The position numbers and the translations under genes are program-made. The notes beneath the pieces were generated by a model. It was not told the DNA's origin, did not search any database, and was given only the letters and a program-made list of their open reading frames with translations. This document shows, piece after piece, positions 35,018 to 47,700 of a stretch of DNA of 64,000 nt (position 1 is its first letter; every line of letters starts with the position of its first letter). The DNA comes from Pocillopora verrucosa (taxonomy: Eukaryota > Cnidaria > Anthozoa > Scleractinia > Pocilloporidae), in contig NC_089323.1 in the NCBI RefSeq assembly GCF_036669915.1, positions 17,635,587 to 17,699,586 of the forward strand, read 5' to 3'.

Positions 35018-35306
35018 CATGAAAAATTTAACTCTTCCTTCCTCGAATTGAAGACACGAATGGTGAACTTCGATGTGCTGGAAAATATATATGGAAATAA
35101 TACGGACCACCGTGAAGACAGCTTAAAGAAAATGGCCGCGTTTATAGTTGTGCTAATTTGCCTTCATATTTCGAAAAATAAAACACCACTGGGGCAAGTT
35201 TTATCCAAAGCAAAGCTAAAAATCTGTAGTTCAAATATTTTTAAAGCAGCATACACAACAATCATTGACCTTCACCCAGCCAAAGCACGCCTTTTTTTAT
35301 GAACAG

Positions 35307-35325
35307 TGTTCCCTAGGAGCCACCA
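35307..35325 (+). other. Possible decayed histone stem-loop, opposite strand
   Basis: The plus-strand sequence GTTCCCTAGGAGCCACCA resembles the H1 stem-loop but has one base fewer in the loop and a weaker stem. GGAGCCACCAAAT is identical to the functional one. No histone coding sequence precedes it. It may be the relic of a second, divergent histone gene. Confidence 0.35.
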
Positions 35326-35671
35326 AATCTCACAGAAGTCATGACCAGTAAAGCCCACAGACGCTGAAGGGTTGATTGATCTGCCGAACTCGGCGTCAGA
35401 AAGGGCAAACAATAAAATGGCCAGAATCTGCGAACTGACATATATCGTGATCAGAGGCGGCTGGCGTCAAGTGTGAAACTTTGATCTCGGGATGCAGTAT
35501 TTGACGAAGATCCAGCAAATTAGTCAACGTGAATACAGTATCAGTTTATAGAAACGACGACGTGAAACAGGTGGGTTTTAGCGAAATGCTCAGAAGAAGG
35601 CAAGGTCTTAACGTGCGTTTGTCGGCGCACACAAAAGGAAGACAAAGACCCCGCGTTCTCATGCTGCAAGG

Positions 35672-35885
35672 GTACACTTACTAGCGCGTGAGCTGTTGCG
35701 TGATATCTGGTACTGATCACACGCACACACTTACTGATGCGTCGGCTGCTCTGTTATATCTGTTACTGATCACTCGCGTACACTTACTGGTGCACGAGCT
35801 TTTGCGTAATAGCTGTTACTGACCGCACGTACACATATATTAGCACGTGAGCTGTTGCGTTTTATTTGTTAACAAGCGCACGCGT
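35672..35885. repeat. Minisatellite, about four copies of a 53-base unit
   Basis: Units carry variants of GTACACTTACTG, GAGCTGTTGCG and ATCTGTTACTGATCAC. Divergence between units is substantial. Confidence 0.75.
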
Positions 35886-36405
35886 ATAACTCAATGCCTT
35901 AAGAAAGGCGTTCATTTAATGATGTTTTAAATCATTATATCGTCTTTCTCGTGTGCGCACACATCCGTGTAGTGAAGAGAGCGCGAACAGTGTGCAGCAA
36001 GTATGCAACATTCATTGAAGGAGTTATGCGTCATCGCTTTTAAAATAAGAACACAAACGCTTGCCATCAAGGGAACAACAAATGACATTTCAGTTAAGGA
36101 TAAATTATTATGCAAAGTGCTTTCAAGCTGGAACTGAACAGTAAAGCTAACTGTATCAAGGAGAGTTAAACAGAATTAAGACGAAGATTCGAACTGAACT
36201 AAGTGCAGACTCCTGAGATCAATGATGGCGACCTTTCAGGCGAGTAAATAATTTCTTTACAATTCCTGTGAAGAACATAAAAAAATCCAGTCTTAAATAT
36301 TGCAGGTTTTATATTTCCAGTTTCAAATTGCAACACTGATATATTAGGTAGAAGCTACGATTGTTTCATAATCTGCATACAAATATTGTTGTGAAGTAAG
36401 CGCGT

Positions 36406-36483
36406 AAAGCCGGCGACACACCTGGCGATTTTAATTGCCGATCGCGGCGATCGACGATAATCACCAGGTGTGTCGCCAGCTTT
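36406..36483. repeat. Short fold-back repeat
   Basis: Arms AAAGCCGGCGACACACCTGG and its near-complement (two mismatches in 25) surround about 28 bases that contain GCCGATCGCGGCGATCG, itself palindromic. It may be a tiny MITE. Confidence 0.6.
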
Positions 36484-37007
36484 AAGAGCAGTAATGAAGC
36501 GGAAGAAAAGCACGTGGAAAGTCTATGGACTTCAATGGACGTCTCCCACCCGTCCCTTCTCTCCTCATCCCTTTCCAAACCCCTTACGTTCGCTTCCGTA
36601 CTTGACGATGATCTTAGGTCTGTGAACGACTACTCTTTTCGCAGTCTAAGATACAGAGAATCTTTATTCCTATTGTTAGCAGGGTTAGTATTTCTCACGG
36701 CTTCTTTTAGTCCGTAATTGAGTCTGTGTCTTCCACAAGACAGTATGAAACAAGCGCGAGTTGAATGTGGGGGGAAGGTGAGTGGTTGAGGGATCAAGGA
36801 GCTAGGTAAGATGACAAGATTTTCTGGACCAACATCAACAAGAGTGAGTTACACTATTTGATCGGCTCGACATAATATGTACTTTTTGACTGAATGGGAG
36901 GGCCAGACGGGAAAATATTTGGCTCGACGTCTCCTGACGTACGGAACGAGGACAGCGAGGTCCGTGCGCCATGACAGACCTTTTGTTTACTCTTTTGTTT
37001 TTTTCCT

Positions 37008-37425
37008 TTAAATTTTTGCGGCAAAGCCTTATGAGTCCAGGGCCGGACGGCTTTTTCCGGAGCGGCTCACGTCAACCAATCCGGCCTTACACACATCTGG
37101 CCCGAACAGTAAATGAGCATTTTGTCACTTGACCACTAATGTTGAAAATTTAGAAATTTTGTTTTAGCTTAGGTAGTATGCGATAGACGGGCGCTTGCGG
37201 GACAACCACGAAAAATATTCGATAATAAAAAACCCTTTCCTATGTCTTTTCGAGTCAGAACAATAAAACACAAAATTCGTCGAAAAACGCGACTTTTTTT
37301 CTCTTTCTTTTTTTCCCTCAAGTTTTTGCGACAAATGCGATTGAGTGCTTGGCCAGACGGCTTTTTCCTGATCAGTTCACGTCAACCCGTCCAGCCCTAC
37401 ACACGTCAGTTTCCATTACGGTTTT
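37008..37425 (+). repeat. Direct repeat pair of about 110 bases
   Basis: Both copies follow the order T-rich tract, AATTTTTGCGGCAAA or AGTTTTTGCGACAAA, GACGGCTTTTTCC, TCACGTCAACC, then CCTTACACAC or CCCTACACAC. They are about 300 bases apart and moderately diverged. Confidence 0.6.
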
Positions 37426-37632
37426 CTGTGAGATTGCACACGCGGGGTCGCACGAGCCATATGATAACATAGATTATTTCTCACACAATTAATGAGATGA
37501 CACAAAGAAAGGAAAACTGAAATCAGCGAGTTCTTGACGAACAAGGGCGTAGCTAAAATTCGCTCCGAATTCGATTTCAGTTTTCAGCCTGTTTCATTGA
37601 CGCTAAGAAAACAGTCAAAGAGCTATTATAAT

Positions 37633-39794
37633 CTAAATACCTTTCCTGTCACCAAACCATCCTTTCTCTATCATCGAAGAGTTCCTTGTGCTGGAAGCTC
37701 TCCTTAAATCCCAAGGAGGCACATAAGCTGGGGTGGCCCAGGTACCACGCCCAGCGATTCTTTTTCCCTCGTAAGACCTACCATTATCTACTGCTTTTTC
37801 TTTTACGTTCTTAAAAGATCTTGAATCTAGTCTCAGACTACGATGTCGTACATGCTCATTAAAATCTTTGATGTCTTCCTCTTCTGAATCGGACTCCAAA
37901 CCCCAAAACTTGTCTCTTTCTTTTAAAATCCTCTGGCAATCTCCACAACGGAGGGGTGTCTCATTGTTAGACTTTTTCTGTTTGTTGTCGTCGGCATCGC
38001 ATTTAGCAACGGTTGTGGTTGTAGCAATATTTTCATGGTGCACAGCCGTGCTACGAGCACTTTGCATTCCCTTCTCGTTTTCCAGAGAAGCTGTGTAATT
38101 TGGCGACATGTCACGTCTCTTTGCCGGTCGAAATCGTGTTCTCCTTTGGCTTGTAAGCCCATGGACATTGTTAATTCTATTGTGAGGCAATCGCTTGGTT
38201 GATTGGACGTGTCTTGGTATCCAATCAGACGCTTCTGGCCTGTTTTCTTCTGTGGCACTCTCCTTATCTGACCCAGCTTCCTCACGAACATGTGAGCCTG
38301 GTAAATTAAACCTCACTTTGCGCATGTGTGGTGGGAGTTTAGATCTTAACACTAAACTTGATTGGCCAAGTGTTTCTTTCCTCATAGCACTAACTCTGCT
38401 CCATATTTCATCTTCATCTGCGTATACGAAATGAAAGGACAAAAAAGAAATCTAGCCACATGCTTGAGCACATTTTTTTAATTGATACATTGAGTACGTT
38501 TGAATTGCAACGTTCAGTAACTATAGCGTGTAAAAAGAGTTAACAATACGCATACCATTTAATTTTTTATAAACAAGCTGGTGCAGTCGATAAGTAAATC
38601 AGGCAGTCGGTCAGTCAGTCAATAAGTCAGTCACACAGACTGACAGACAGACAGATAGATGGTCACTCATTAGTTAGTCAGACAGTCGGACACATTGTCG
38701 GTCAGTCAGTCAATAAGTCAGTCAGACAAATAATCAGTCAATCAGTCAGTCAGTCAGTCAATGAGTCAGTCAATCAATCAGTTAGTCAATAACTCAGTCA
38801 GACAGACAGACAGTTAGTCAATAACTCAGTCAGACAGACAGACAGTCAGTCTATCAGTCAGTCAGACAGTCGGACACAATCGGTCAGTCAGTGAGTCAAT
38901 AAGTCGGTCAGACAGTCGGTCAGTCTATTAGTTAGTCATACAGTCAGACAGATAGTTGGTCTGTCGGTTAGTCACTCGCGCAGTCCATCGACCGTCAGTC
39001 TGTGGATCGGTGGGTCGAGTGTTTAGTCAGTCCTTCAATCAGTCATTCAGTCAATCCTTTGTTCAGTCAGTTACTCAATAGGTTTGTCGGTCGTTTTGAC
39101 GGACGTTCATTCAACCAGTCCGTCACTCTGTATTTTATTTCCATGCTGTGAAATATGAGTGGTAGCTTGTGCCTCGGAGTAACTCAGAATCTCGATGACA
39201 AAATAATTAGGAAGCCAGTGATAGTAGAAGTGACTTAACATTGAATATGTAAAGCATTTTATGATAACAATGATGAGGCTACAACTCACCCTCATCGCGA
39301 AAATACATCTTTGGATGTCCTCTAGTATCTTCTAGTTCGAACCGTTTCTCTACTAGATCCAATCTGCCTTTTATGTCATTTATTTCATCAAACAATTCGT
39401 CCAGCGCCATTGCTTTCACGTGACTGTTCAGATCTTTTAAAATCAGCTCAATCTCTGACACGTCATTTGCTTTTAAAGGTTTTGAGATGTATGTTCTTGT
39501 CAGGATCTCGCGCAGATCAACCAATGCCTCTATGATGATAAGTGTATCTCGTTCATCGGCACTATGTTGGAAATTCTTGTACATAACTAGAATTGAGTTA
39601 AGTTTGTTTAAAAGTTGCTCGTCCTTGCGTAGAATCTTTCTCGTCGCCATGTTCCTTGAGTTTGTAAGACTCAGCAACGTTTCTGTTAAACAGATTTTCT
39701 CATGTAGCTTTGCGCGGGGAGCGAACACATACAGCAAGTATCCTGGAAACATCTGTTCTACGTCATAAACTCGAACAAACGCGCGCGCATCCAT
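37633..39794 (-). CDS. Two-exon protein of unknown function (about 429 aa)
   Basis: Exon 1 39290-39794 starts at the ATG at 39794 and ends at a strong donor (G|GTGAGT, phase 1). Exon 2 begins at 38417 after TACGCAG, phase 1, and stays open to TAG ending at 37633. The first exon is predicted helical with acidic/hydrophobic spacing, possibly a short coiled coil (about residues 60-160). The second is basic and low in hydrophobics, with a CGDC pair (near residue 320), an acidic patch (ESDSEEEDIKDF) and several Arg-rich stretches, so it is probably disordered and possibly nuclear. I do not recognise a family. A donor-like AAAG|GTATTT lies just before the stop, so a further exon is possible. The intron contains a CAGT-type array. 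Confidence 0.7.
38585..39115. repeat. Degenerate CAGT array in intron
   Basis: Imperfect GTCA/CAGA/CAAT tetramers, the same type as at 17640 and 19220, here inside the single intron of the unknown gene. Confidence 0.9.
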
Positions 39795-41370
39795 TTACCT
39801 TAAGACTGCTGTACGACTCATGATAAAGAAAACTGACATGAAAGTTGTCAGGATAAAGAAACTGGAAGAACTTGTAGAGACCATACAGCGATTTTCTGGA
39901 ATGTCTTAACAGTAAGGGTCTTGCAAACAACGGGGATGTACGAGCAAATAAGGCTGATTGAGGGGTACGCTTAGGATAAAATATGTCCGCATACCACCAT
40001 AGTGTTTTTGCCGGCACATCCAGTTTAGTTATTGATATCGCTTGACTGGCTGAGCAGGAGGTACCTCACCTTAGCCCTTAAATGTTACAAAAAAATTCAG
40101 AGCTCACAGATGCGGAAAAAATTCCATATGTATTCAAAGATAAAACTTGAGTGTTAACAGACGAAAGAAGTTGTTGAATATCTGGAACAAACAAGATTCT
40201 TAGTCCTCAGGAGCGCATAGTAATGATAATCGATGATAAGAGTTATTCGTTGATTGAAGTATACTTCATTTTTTAGCAGAAGGGTTTTGGTTATTTTTGG
40301 ATGGAGGTAATTATTTGCACTTCTTTATAAACGATAAGAGTTGAAGATAGGAAACTCTGTTAGTAAAGATTGTTATCTTGACTCGAGTAAAAGATGGGAA
40401 ATAGGAAAAAAATTGTGAATTAAAAGAACTTGTATAGTACAATTGGCACATTGCGATCATAAAGTACATGTTACTTTTAAAAATAATTAACTCTTTAATA
40501 TTTGGAAACAGGGAACATATTGTTCAAAACAGCCGAGCAATATGCGACCTGTTCTATTCACAATATTGCCACTAACACATTGACGGCGACATGATTGAGT
40601 TAAACCAAGCGTGTTGTGTACAAAGGTAGCGTACGCTGTAATTATAATTGTTATCTGGTCGCTTCTGGACACCAAATTGTCACCATATGCACAAATTAAG
40701 TATTTTATAAATTTCAGTTTAACGTATTGTCAAGATATTTAGCCTTTTTACGACTTCGGAACTAATTAAAGAGAATGCAACATACCCTAACCTGCTTTCT
40801 AATGACACGGTTGTCGACCAATCAAGTTGGTTGTTTAATAGGTTATTATAATCCATTTAATTTAATTGTTGGATATAAATGATTGGTTCGATTGCGTATT
40901 TGTTCATCATTTAACTTAATTGTTACACTACTCGTGGCACAGAACGTAATTTGGAGAACTATTAGTTGACGAAACGTTTACAGGCTGCTGACTTATAAAA
41001 CTCGTTATTGAAAAGACTGGGATCACCAGATAGCAAACATCCACGCCTCTGGTAAGTGATATTGATTGTAACTTTCCTTGCTGAAGTAACAAACGAGATC
41101 GTTTTCCAGTGAAGGCAACATCGAACACTTGATAAGCTGTCAACTTCCTTTCAAACACTTTTTAAACTAAAGACCAAAATAAACCGAGTTACGAACAATG
41201 ATGAGTCCGACCTACAAGACTCAGCGGGAACAAATTCAAAATCACCAAACAAATGTCAAATTTTACCAAATAAAATATCGGGAAGACATCGGAAAGAGTT
41301 GGGTACAAATAAGATTTTTTTCCACGGAATTAGGAGTGACTCCTGAGTGACCTAAAACATCAAGCTAGTG
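39795..41370. other. Intergenic
   Basis: No supported gene. A stretch at about 40320-40440 (AAACGATAAGAGTTGAAG, ATCTTGACTCGAGT, AAAGATGGGAAATAGG) is related to about 46715-46790 in an ADAM intron, so it is a dispersed repeat. Confidence 0.5.
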
Positions 41371-41574
41371 TTAAAACTCTTCTTAACATCTAATTACTCC
41401 TTAAAATATCACCCAAGAATCACACATAGAGTTCTCGAGATTAAAGGAAACAAATCACCAAAAGTGATAAAGAAGCTCTTGATTGCCTAACAAATTCTAC
41501 TTGTCAGCATCTTAAGAAATGTAGAGAGAGCAGTTTGAAGAACATGTATACTAAGTTAGAGTGTAAAGAGTTAA
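41371..41574. mobile_element. piggyBac-like MITE copy, diverged
   Basis: Flanked by TTAA at 41371-41374 and 41571-41574. It shares internal strings (TCTAATTACTCCTTA, ATATCACC, TCACACAT) with the copies at 50519 and 25019. The length is close to the family's 204 bases, but the end repeats have decayed. Confidence 0.7.
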
Positions 41575-41799
41575 ATTGCGTCTGTTGAAACCAATTCCGC
41601 CTGCAGCTGCAGTTCAGTTATTCCATGTAATCAGGGAAATAATAAATTGCAACGGCCATAGTGACTATTATAAAATGAACGACATCGATCAACTCTGGAA
41701 TCCCTCGAAATTTAACTGAATAAAAACACCTTCCTCACTTTCCCCTTGTAACAATTTTCTGGACGTTTATTTCTCCCCTGCTTAGGGTAGGAAAGAAAC

Positions 41800-44700
41800 A
41801 TGACTTGCTTGAAAGCCGCGGCGTGCATTTGTGGAATTCTTCTGCTGATTATTTACATCATCACAAGTACGTTCAACAGTGATTGGTAGCTATTTGAATA
41901 TATCTTTTTTAGTACAGTATATCCTCGGTTCCAAATTGACTGCATTTTTTTAAATTTCGTTTTCAGTTTCTAAACACACGTTAACTACATTCCCACCAAA
42001 AAATGACCTGAATTTCGAAACCAGGTTTTTTTTAGCAGGTTACCCGGTAATACCAAGAGTCTTGGCCTTACCCAAATTGCGATCAAGTTTTTTTTGTTTG
42101 CCTGATGAACGCGATCGCCTTACAGTCCCAGGTATGATCAACAAGACATTTTCCTGCAAACAGGGGATAATATAAGAATGAAGGAGATATCAACCACGGG
42201 ATGTTGCATTTTCTGATTTGACACTAAATTCTCATAGGCAACATGATAAGAAATGTATAGCTGGAAGTGAGGAGAATTAAGTTCGAGATCTCAGGAGTAA
42301 AAGTGTGAATACGTTTAACTGATAGAGTCTGAAGGCGAGAGGTTTAAGATTCCCGGAGAGGAAATGGACCCTAGCAGTACAAAACTGGTATATCCCAAAA
42401 GACTTTTGAGAAATGGTGATAGCAGAGAATGCATATCTACTAAAGAGAACGTGAGTATGTTAACGAACAATTTGTGTCTTGCTCCCAAGAAAAGCGAATG
42501 GCGAACGACGCCTGGGTTACAGGTGAAGGTCCTTGCACTCTTACTAAGCGCTTACCACGTTAACCCTCACAAGAAACAAGTATGGATGAACTTCAAACAA
42601 ACATCCCAAGATCTCTGTGTCCTATTCAGGAACACCACAATATGAGAAATTAGGCTCTGATTCGATTAGTAACGATTCGTGGGTATCCAAGGCAACACAG
42701 TTTTACTAATGATTTTTATGACTTGCACAGGAAGATCACATGAGTGAGGTGAGCTTCGTCATCCCATCCCACAGTGGTGAGCACATTGTTGATCTGCATC
42801 AAAACAAGTGAGTTAAATGATCAATGATACATTCGTCTCGGGATTGTAGCTGTAATCTCTCCACTGTGATTCGTATTAATAGCAGTTTGTTGTATAGATA
42901 CTGAGAAATTTATTATATCCGGGGTTGCTTTGAGTTGGCTTTATTTCGCTCTATGATTGGTCCAGAAAATTCGTACTACCCTCTCAACCAATCAGATGCA
43001 AAACCAAAACCAATCACGACTAGGTCTACCCTGTTTTCCCGCATTCTGGGCAAAAACAGGCTCATTCCCAAACTAGTCTTATGTTCTCTTACTGCAAATT
43101 AACTTATGTCAAGTGTCGACAAATGGCCACAATAAAAACATTAAAGTGAGGCTGATTTTCTGATACTTTTCTTTACAGGGAACTTGTACCTCGTTCGTTT
43201 ATGATTAGATCCTTTGAGAAGGACGGTACACCCGTGATGAAAACGGTAGGGAAGCTTAACACAAGTACCATTAGAAAATGTCATGATGTCTTACCATGAG
43301 TATACTCCGAAAAAAGAACCCTGTATAAACTGTGTTAAGACTGAATACATAGCTTTGCCTAATGGCATTTCCTGTCCCTTTTCCTTGCTCCCCTCCCCTC
43401 TTCCCTCTCCTCCCGCTTTTCCCTGCTACTTCCCCTACCCCTGGGAGATCGTGAAGAGAGAGATGATTGGAGGAGAAAGATTATGTACTCTTCTTATGAG
43501 AAAGACGCCCGGGAGACTCGGGGATACTTTTGTACCCAACTGAATTGATTTCATGTTGGTCGCTTATTCATATCTTATAGTTAAGGCCGGAAAACTGCCA
43601 TTACCATGGGAAAATCCGAGGCAACGAAGAATCCATCGCCGTAATCAGCACTTGTACTGGATTAAGGTAATTTTTACCGGCTTGAAATTGTTTCAAGGTC
43701 CTTTGCAAAGTTTAATTTTAGGCCCATTCAATCACAGTATTTGAGGTAATCAGAAGATTCATTGTGGGATAGAAAAGTTCTCTCTGTTCAACGGCAGGGG
43801 TTATATTGACGATGGAAAGCAAAGACTATACGTGGAACCCACAACGTCCGAGGTATGCCATGCAGGCATGTAAACATAAGGCGGTATGCAGAAATAAGAC
43901 ATGTTTAAGGGCGTATCTAAGGGAGGAGAATCTAAGAACACATGTCACTCTCCTATTTGTCAAGAAAAAGGGACAATCTATAACAAAACAGCTTGGAAGG
44001 CCTCACAAATTCTAACTACACGGTAGCGACACGGTAGCCCCGTCATGAAAAATCTATCTTACGTCTTAAATGTTGATGTGACAGTATGGAGGTGTTTCAA
44101 ACTGCGACTGGATGAACTGAGTCTTTTTGAGAAGAGGAACGAAGAGGCAACGACTCAAATTTATCATTTTTGGGCTAACGTTTATAGCCCTTAAATACGA
44201 AGCTGAAGTTCCAGAAATAAACAAGAAATTTATCTTGTGATGTAACATTGGTGTTGCCCGAGAGACCTTTTAAAAGCTGTAGCCATTACCATGAGCTCAC
44301 GCTCTCTAGAGTCGTCTCATTTTCTTGTGTTTGTTTTCAACGTGCATGTCTCTCATTTTTTCAACATTAGTCAGACAGAGCACACAAGATTTACCGGACA
44401 AAGCCCCGTAGTAAGGAGGACAAAGTTTATTGCAGTAAGTAAGAACTATAACTGATTTCATCAACTACGGATAAAGAACTTTGAACTATTCTAACAGATA
44501 ATCGATCAGCGATATGGTGAACACTTAGCCTCTGGCAATTGGAAGGAATGGCCCCAAGTTAGACGACGTTGATAAAGTTAAGTAGGACAGGTAATCGAAT
44601 AGATTCTCGCCGACAACAACCACCACCATTACAGCGACAGTGACATTATCAATAACGAAAGGTGAACTGTAAGAATAAATTTAAAAAAAACCATATAGCC

Positions 44701-47700
44701 AAACTTTACACCGCACTATGCGATTTTTCCATCGTAGGCACATCTCACCCGAAGAACTTAAAAGCCATCGGGAAAAAATCATGGGATTATGATCATAGTG
44801 GTAACCGATCAACTCAAAGGGTAATCGAAGTTATTTGATGTATAAACATGAGCTATACTGGATTTTGATTGATGATCAAAATGGTATCAAAAATTAAAAT
44901 TTAATCAACACACAAGCTATGTTATGTTTTTTGTTTTTGTACAATTTTTAAATCATCAGGTTCGTCGTGGAATTGACGAATTCTATCGTCCTTATTTTAC
45001 TACGGCGGAGACCAGATACACAGAGCTTATGATAGCCGTGGACAAAAATTTGGTGAGATATGAAAATGTTGTCTTTTCATGTTTCATATCTCCTGGAACA
45101 CTGCTGTGCCACTGCCGCAGCCGAGAGATAAAAGCTCAACATAATGATTTGTATTTTTTTGTTTTGTTTTTTTAACAGTACAATTATTTTGGAAACGAAG
45201 AGGAAGAAGTAACCAACCGTATGATAACTTTAGTAAATGCTGTGGATAAAGTAAGTAAATGAACTACGTAACCCTCCCCTCCCCTTCCACTTTTTTTCTC
45301 CGACGCCACCATCGTGCCATTCACTGTTTCGCCCCGTTTTATTGACTGAAACTCTGGAACAAGCTGGTGTAAATCTAAGTCAGAACTCACCAATAAGAAA
45401 ATGTTGTCATTAGTCAAAGTTTGTAACAGCCTTATCTTTACCTCTTCCCACTGTGTATCTACGTATTTTGACAGAAAAATAATAATAATAATTAGTGCTC
45501 TTAATCACGAGAGGAATTCTTTTCAGATTTATAGCAAAATAAACATCAGAGTGGTGTTGGTTGCACTGGAATTCTGGAACAATGGAGACAAAATAGACAG
45601 AAATGAAACAGCTTCGGTGTACTATGACAGATTCGCAAAATATCGAAAGAACATACTGAAGAAAACCTTCCCTGATCATGATAATGCACAGTTAATGTGG
45701 TGAGTATAATTTCTGCTGGATTCTCTATCGTTTGCAAACTAGAATGTATGTATGTATGAATATACTTTTGCCGAAATTAACCTTGAATAACTCAAAATGT
45801 GATTAAAACGCCGTATCAAGTTCGCTGTTTCTCGTTGCAGCAACAACAGCTGGACTGACGCAGCAGGAATGGCCGCGCTATATGGCATGTGCACTGATGA
45901 TTCTTCAGGAATAGTTGCGGTAATAAACTGTCTTTCATTTTGAAAGAAGGGGGTAATTTTCTCAAGAAACTGTACAGCTACATCCGCAGGGGAGGGGGGG
46001 TTGGGGTATCCCATGAGAATTTGGTTTCATTAACTAAGTTGATAATGTAAGTTGGCCACGGTAAAAATTTTATTAAGCTGACATTTCGAGCAGTAGCCCT
46101 TCGTCAGGGCGAATTTACTTTTGTAATAAACTTTATCGGGCACACCGTTTGGTTTAACTCTCATTTTAACATCATTCCGTACAGTAGAACTGGGTCTCTT
46201 CACTTAAGAGTGCACATGTGCGTGGTCAATTCATTGATTAATTTCCTTCTTGTAGTGGGACCATTATATCTCCGTGGGACCTTGGATAGCCTCAGCCCAT
46301 GAGATGGGACATAACTTTGGTATGGAACACGATGAAGGTCAGTAAGCAATATATATTCTAGTAGTCTGCACTTTAGCTGAATAAGCAACTGAGTAAGGAA
46401 CGAAAATAACAATGGTCAAGAAAGATTTGGATCACGTTAACAAATAAAACGTCTTTGACTGTAAATATATGAAAATCATATATGTGAACTGCTATTTAAG
46501 AAATGAATATCAAATATCTATCAGGTAAACGTGGGCCAAAATTATCATTGATGGCTTTGCACAAATTAACCATCTCTACGTTTATGTGTGAAATTATTTG
46601 CCTGTTAGAAATTGGTGGATGTACTTGTCTGACCCCTAGAGGTTGTATCATGGGAGGACACAAGTAAGTTCTTGTTATGCTTCGTTCTCTCTTCATGGAA
46701 AAAGAATTGTTTCGGTTCTTTGTAAACGATAAAAGCTGTGTTAGATTGGTATCTTAACTCGAGTTAAAGATGGAAAATAGAAAAAAAATGCGGGGCGGTA
46801 GCATTTACTTTACCCAGACCTCAAACCGACACTTAACTGCGAAATTAAAAGAAATTGTAAACACTTAGTGCTTAAGCTAACAGTATGCTATTCTTGCAAA
46901 ATTTGCTGGACAGGACTCGCGTTGCAGGATTCTCAGACTGCAGTATGAAAAGTCTCGCAAAGCTGAACGACTTCTGTTTGTACGATCGTCCACAAGCGGT
47001 GAGCTTATAGTTATATAAACAAATTTGAAAACATTTCTGCCTCTCTTTCAGGAGTTCTCATATACTTTCATCAATCTTAGAGGTAGCATTCAATGTTAGC
47101 ATTTAAACGAATGGAACTGAAACCAAGCAATCGCGTTACCCAATAGTTGCCAAAATGGTTCGATAATAGCGATTTCCGACCACTGTTCAAGTCGCTGCCC
47201 TCCCTCCCCTCCCCCGTAACCTTTGCCGCAAGTATACTAATAAAAGATTCGTTATCAGAGAGGGTAAAGTGAACGTGCTTTCAAGTTCCGGTTGTCACGA
47301 AAAATTCTGATCTTTGAATGTCCTAATTCTTCTCGCTAAAGTCTCACTGTACCGTATGCGTTCGCAACATTAGCGGGTATGAAAAGCAGTGTTCCATAAA
47401 GTTATCTCTTTGGTACCCTCAAAAGCCATTTTATCTGTAATTATACTTTAGTCTCACTGTCGCTTAGTGTCATTATAGAAACATCATTTTTACAAATGAG
47501 AACTTGTGATAATTGAATACCCGGGGGCAATATTTGATCACGGCAGCGTAACCGTTTGCTATCTGCAAGCAAACAGTCTGTCGCTCTGACGAAATCTCTG
47601 TCATGTTTAAAAGTAATTTCAATAAAGTGAAACCATAAATGCACATCACAGATAGTACATGATTCAGTCAAATCAGAGGGTAACTAAACAGTTTGCTGTA

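Larger units (their letters stand above)
35886..37632. other. Intergenic with small repeats
   Basis: No supported gene. It holds a short fold-back repeat (36406-36483) and a pair of direct repeats near 37008-37110 and 37300-37420. Confidence 0.5.

Noticed and set aside
34475-35110. Longer H1 start at 35110
   Set aside because: The extra N-terminal residues are hydrophobic and unlike any linker histone; the Met at 35017 or 35020 gives a normal N-tail, and the TATA box lies between.
42364-42645. 93-codon open frame in an ADAM intron
   Set aside because: Directly follows a MITE fragment, no homology seen, and it does not fit the phases of the flanking ADAM exons.
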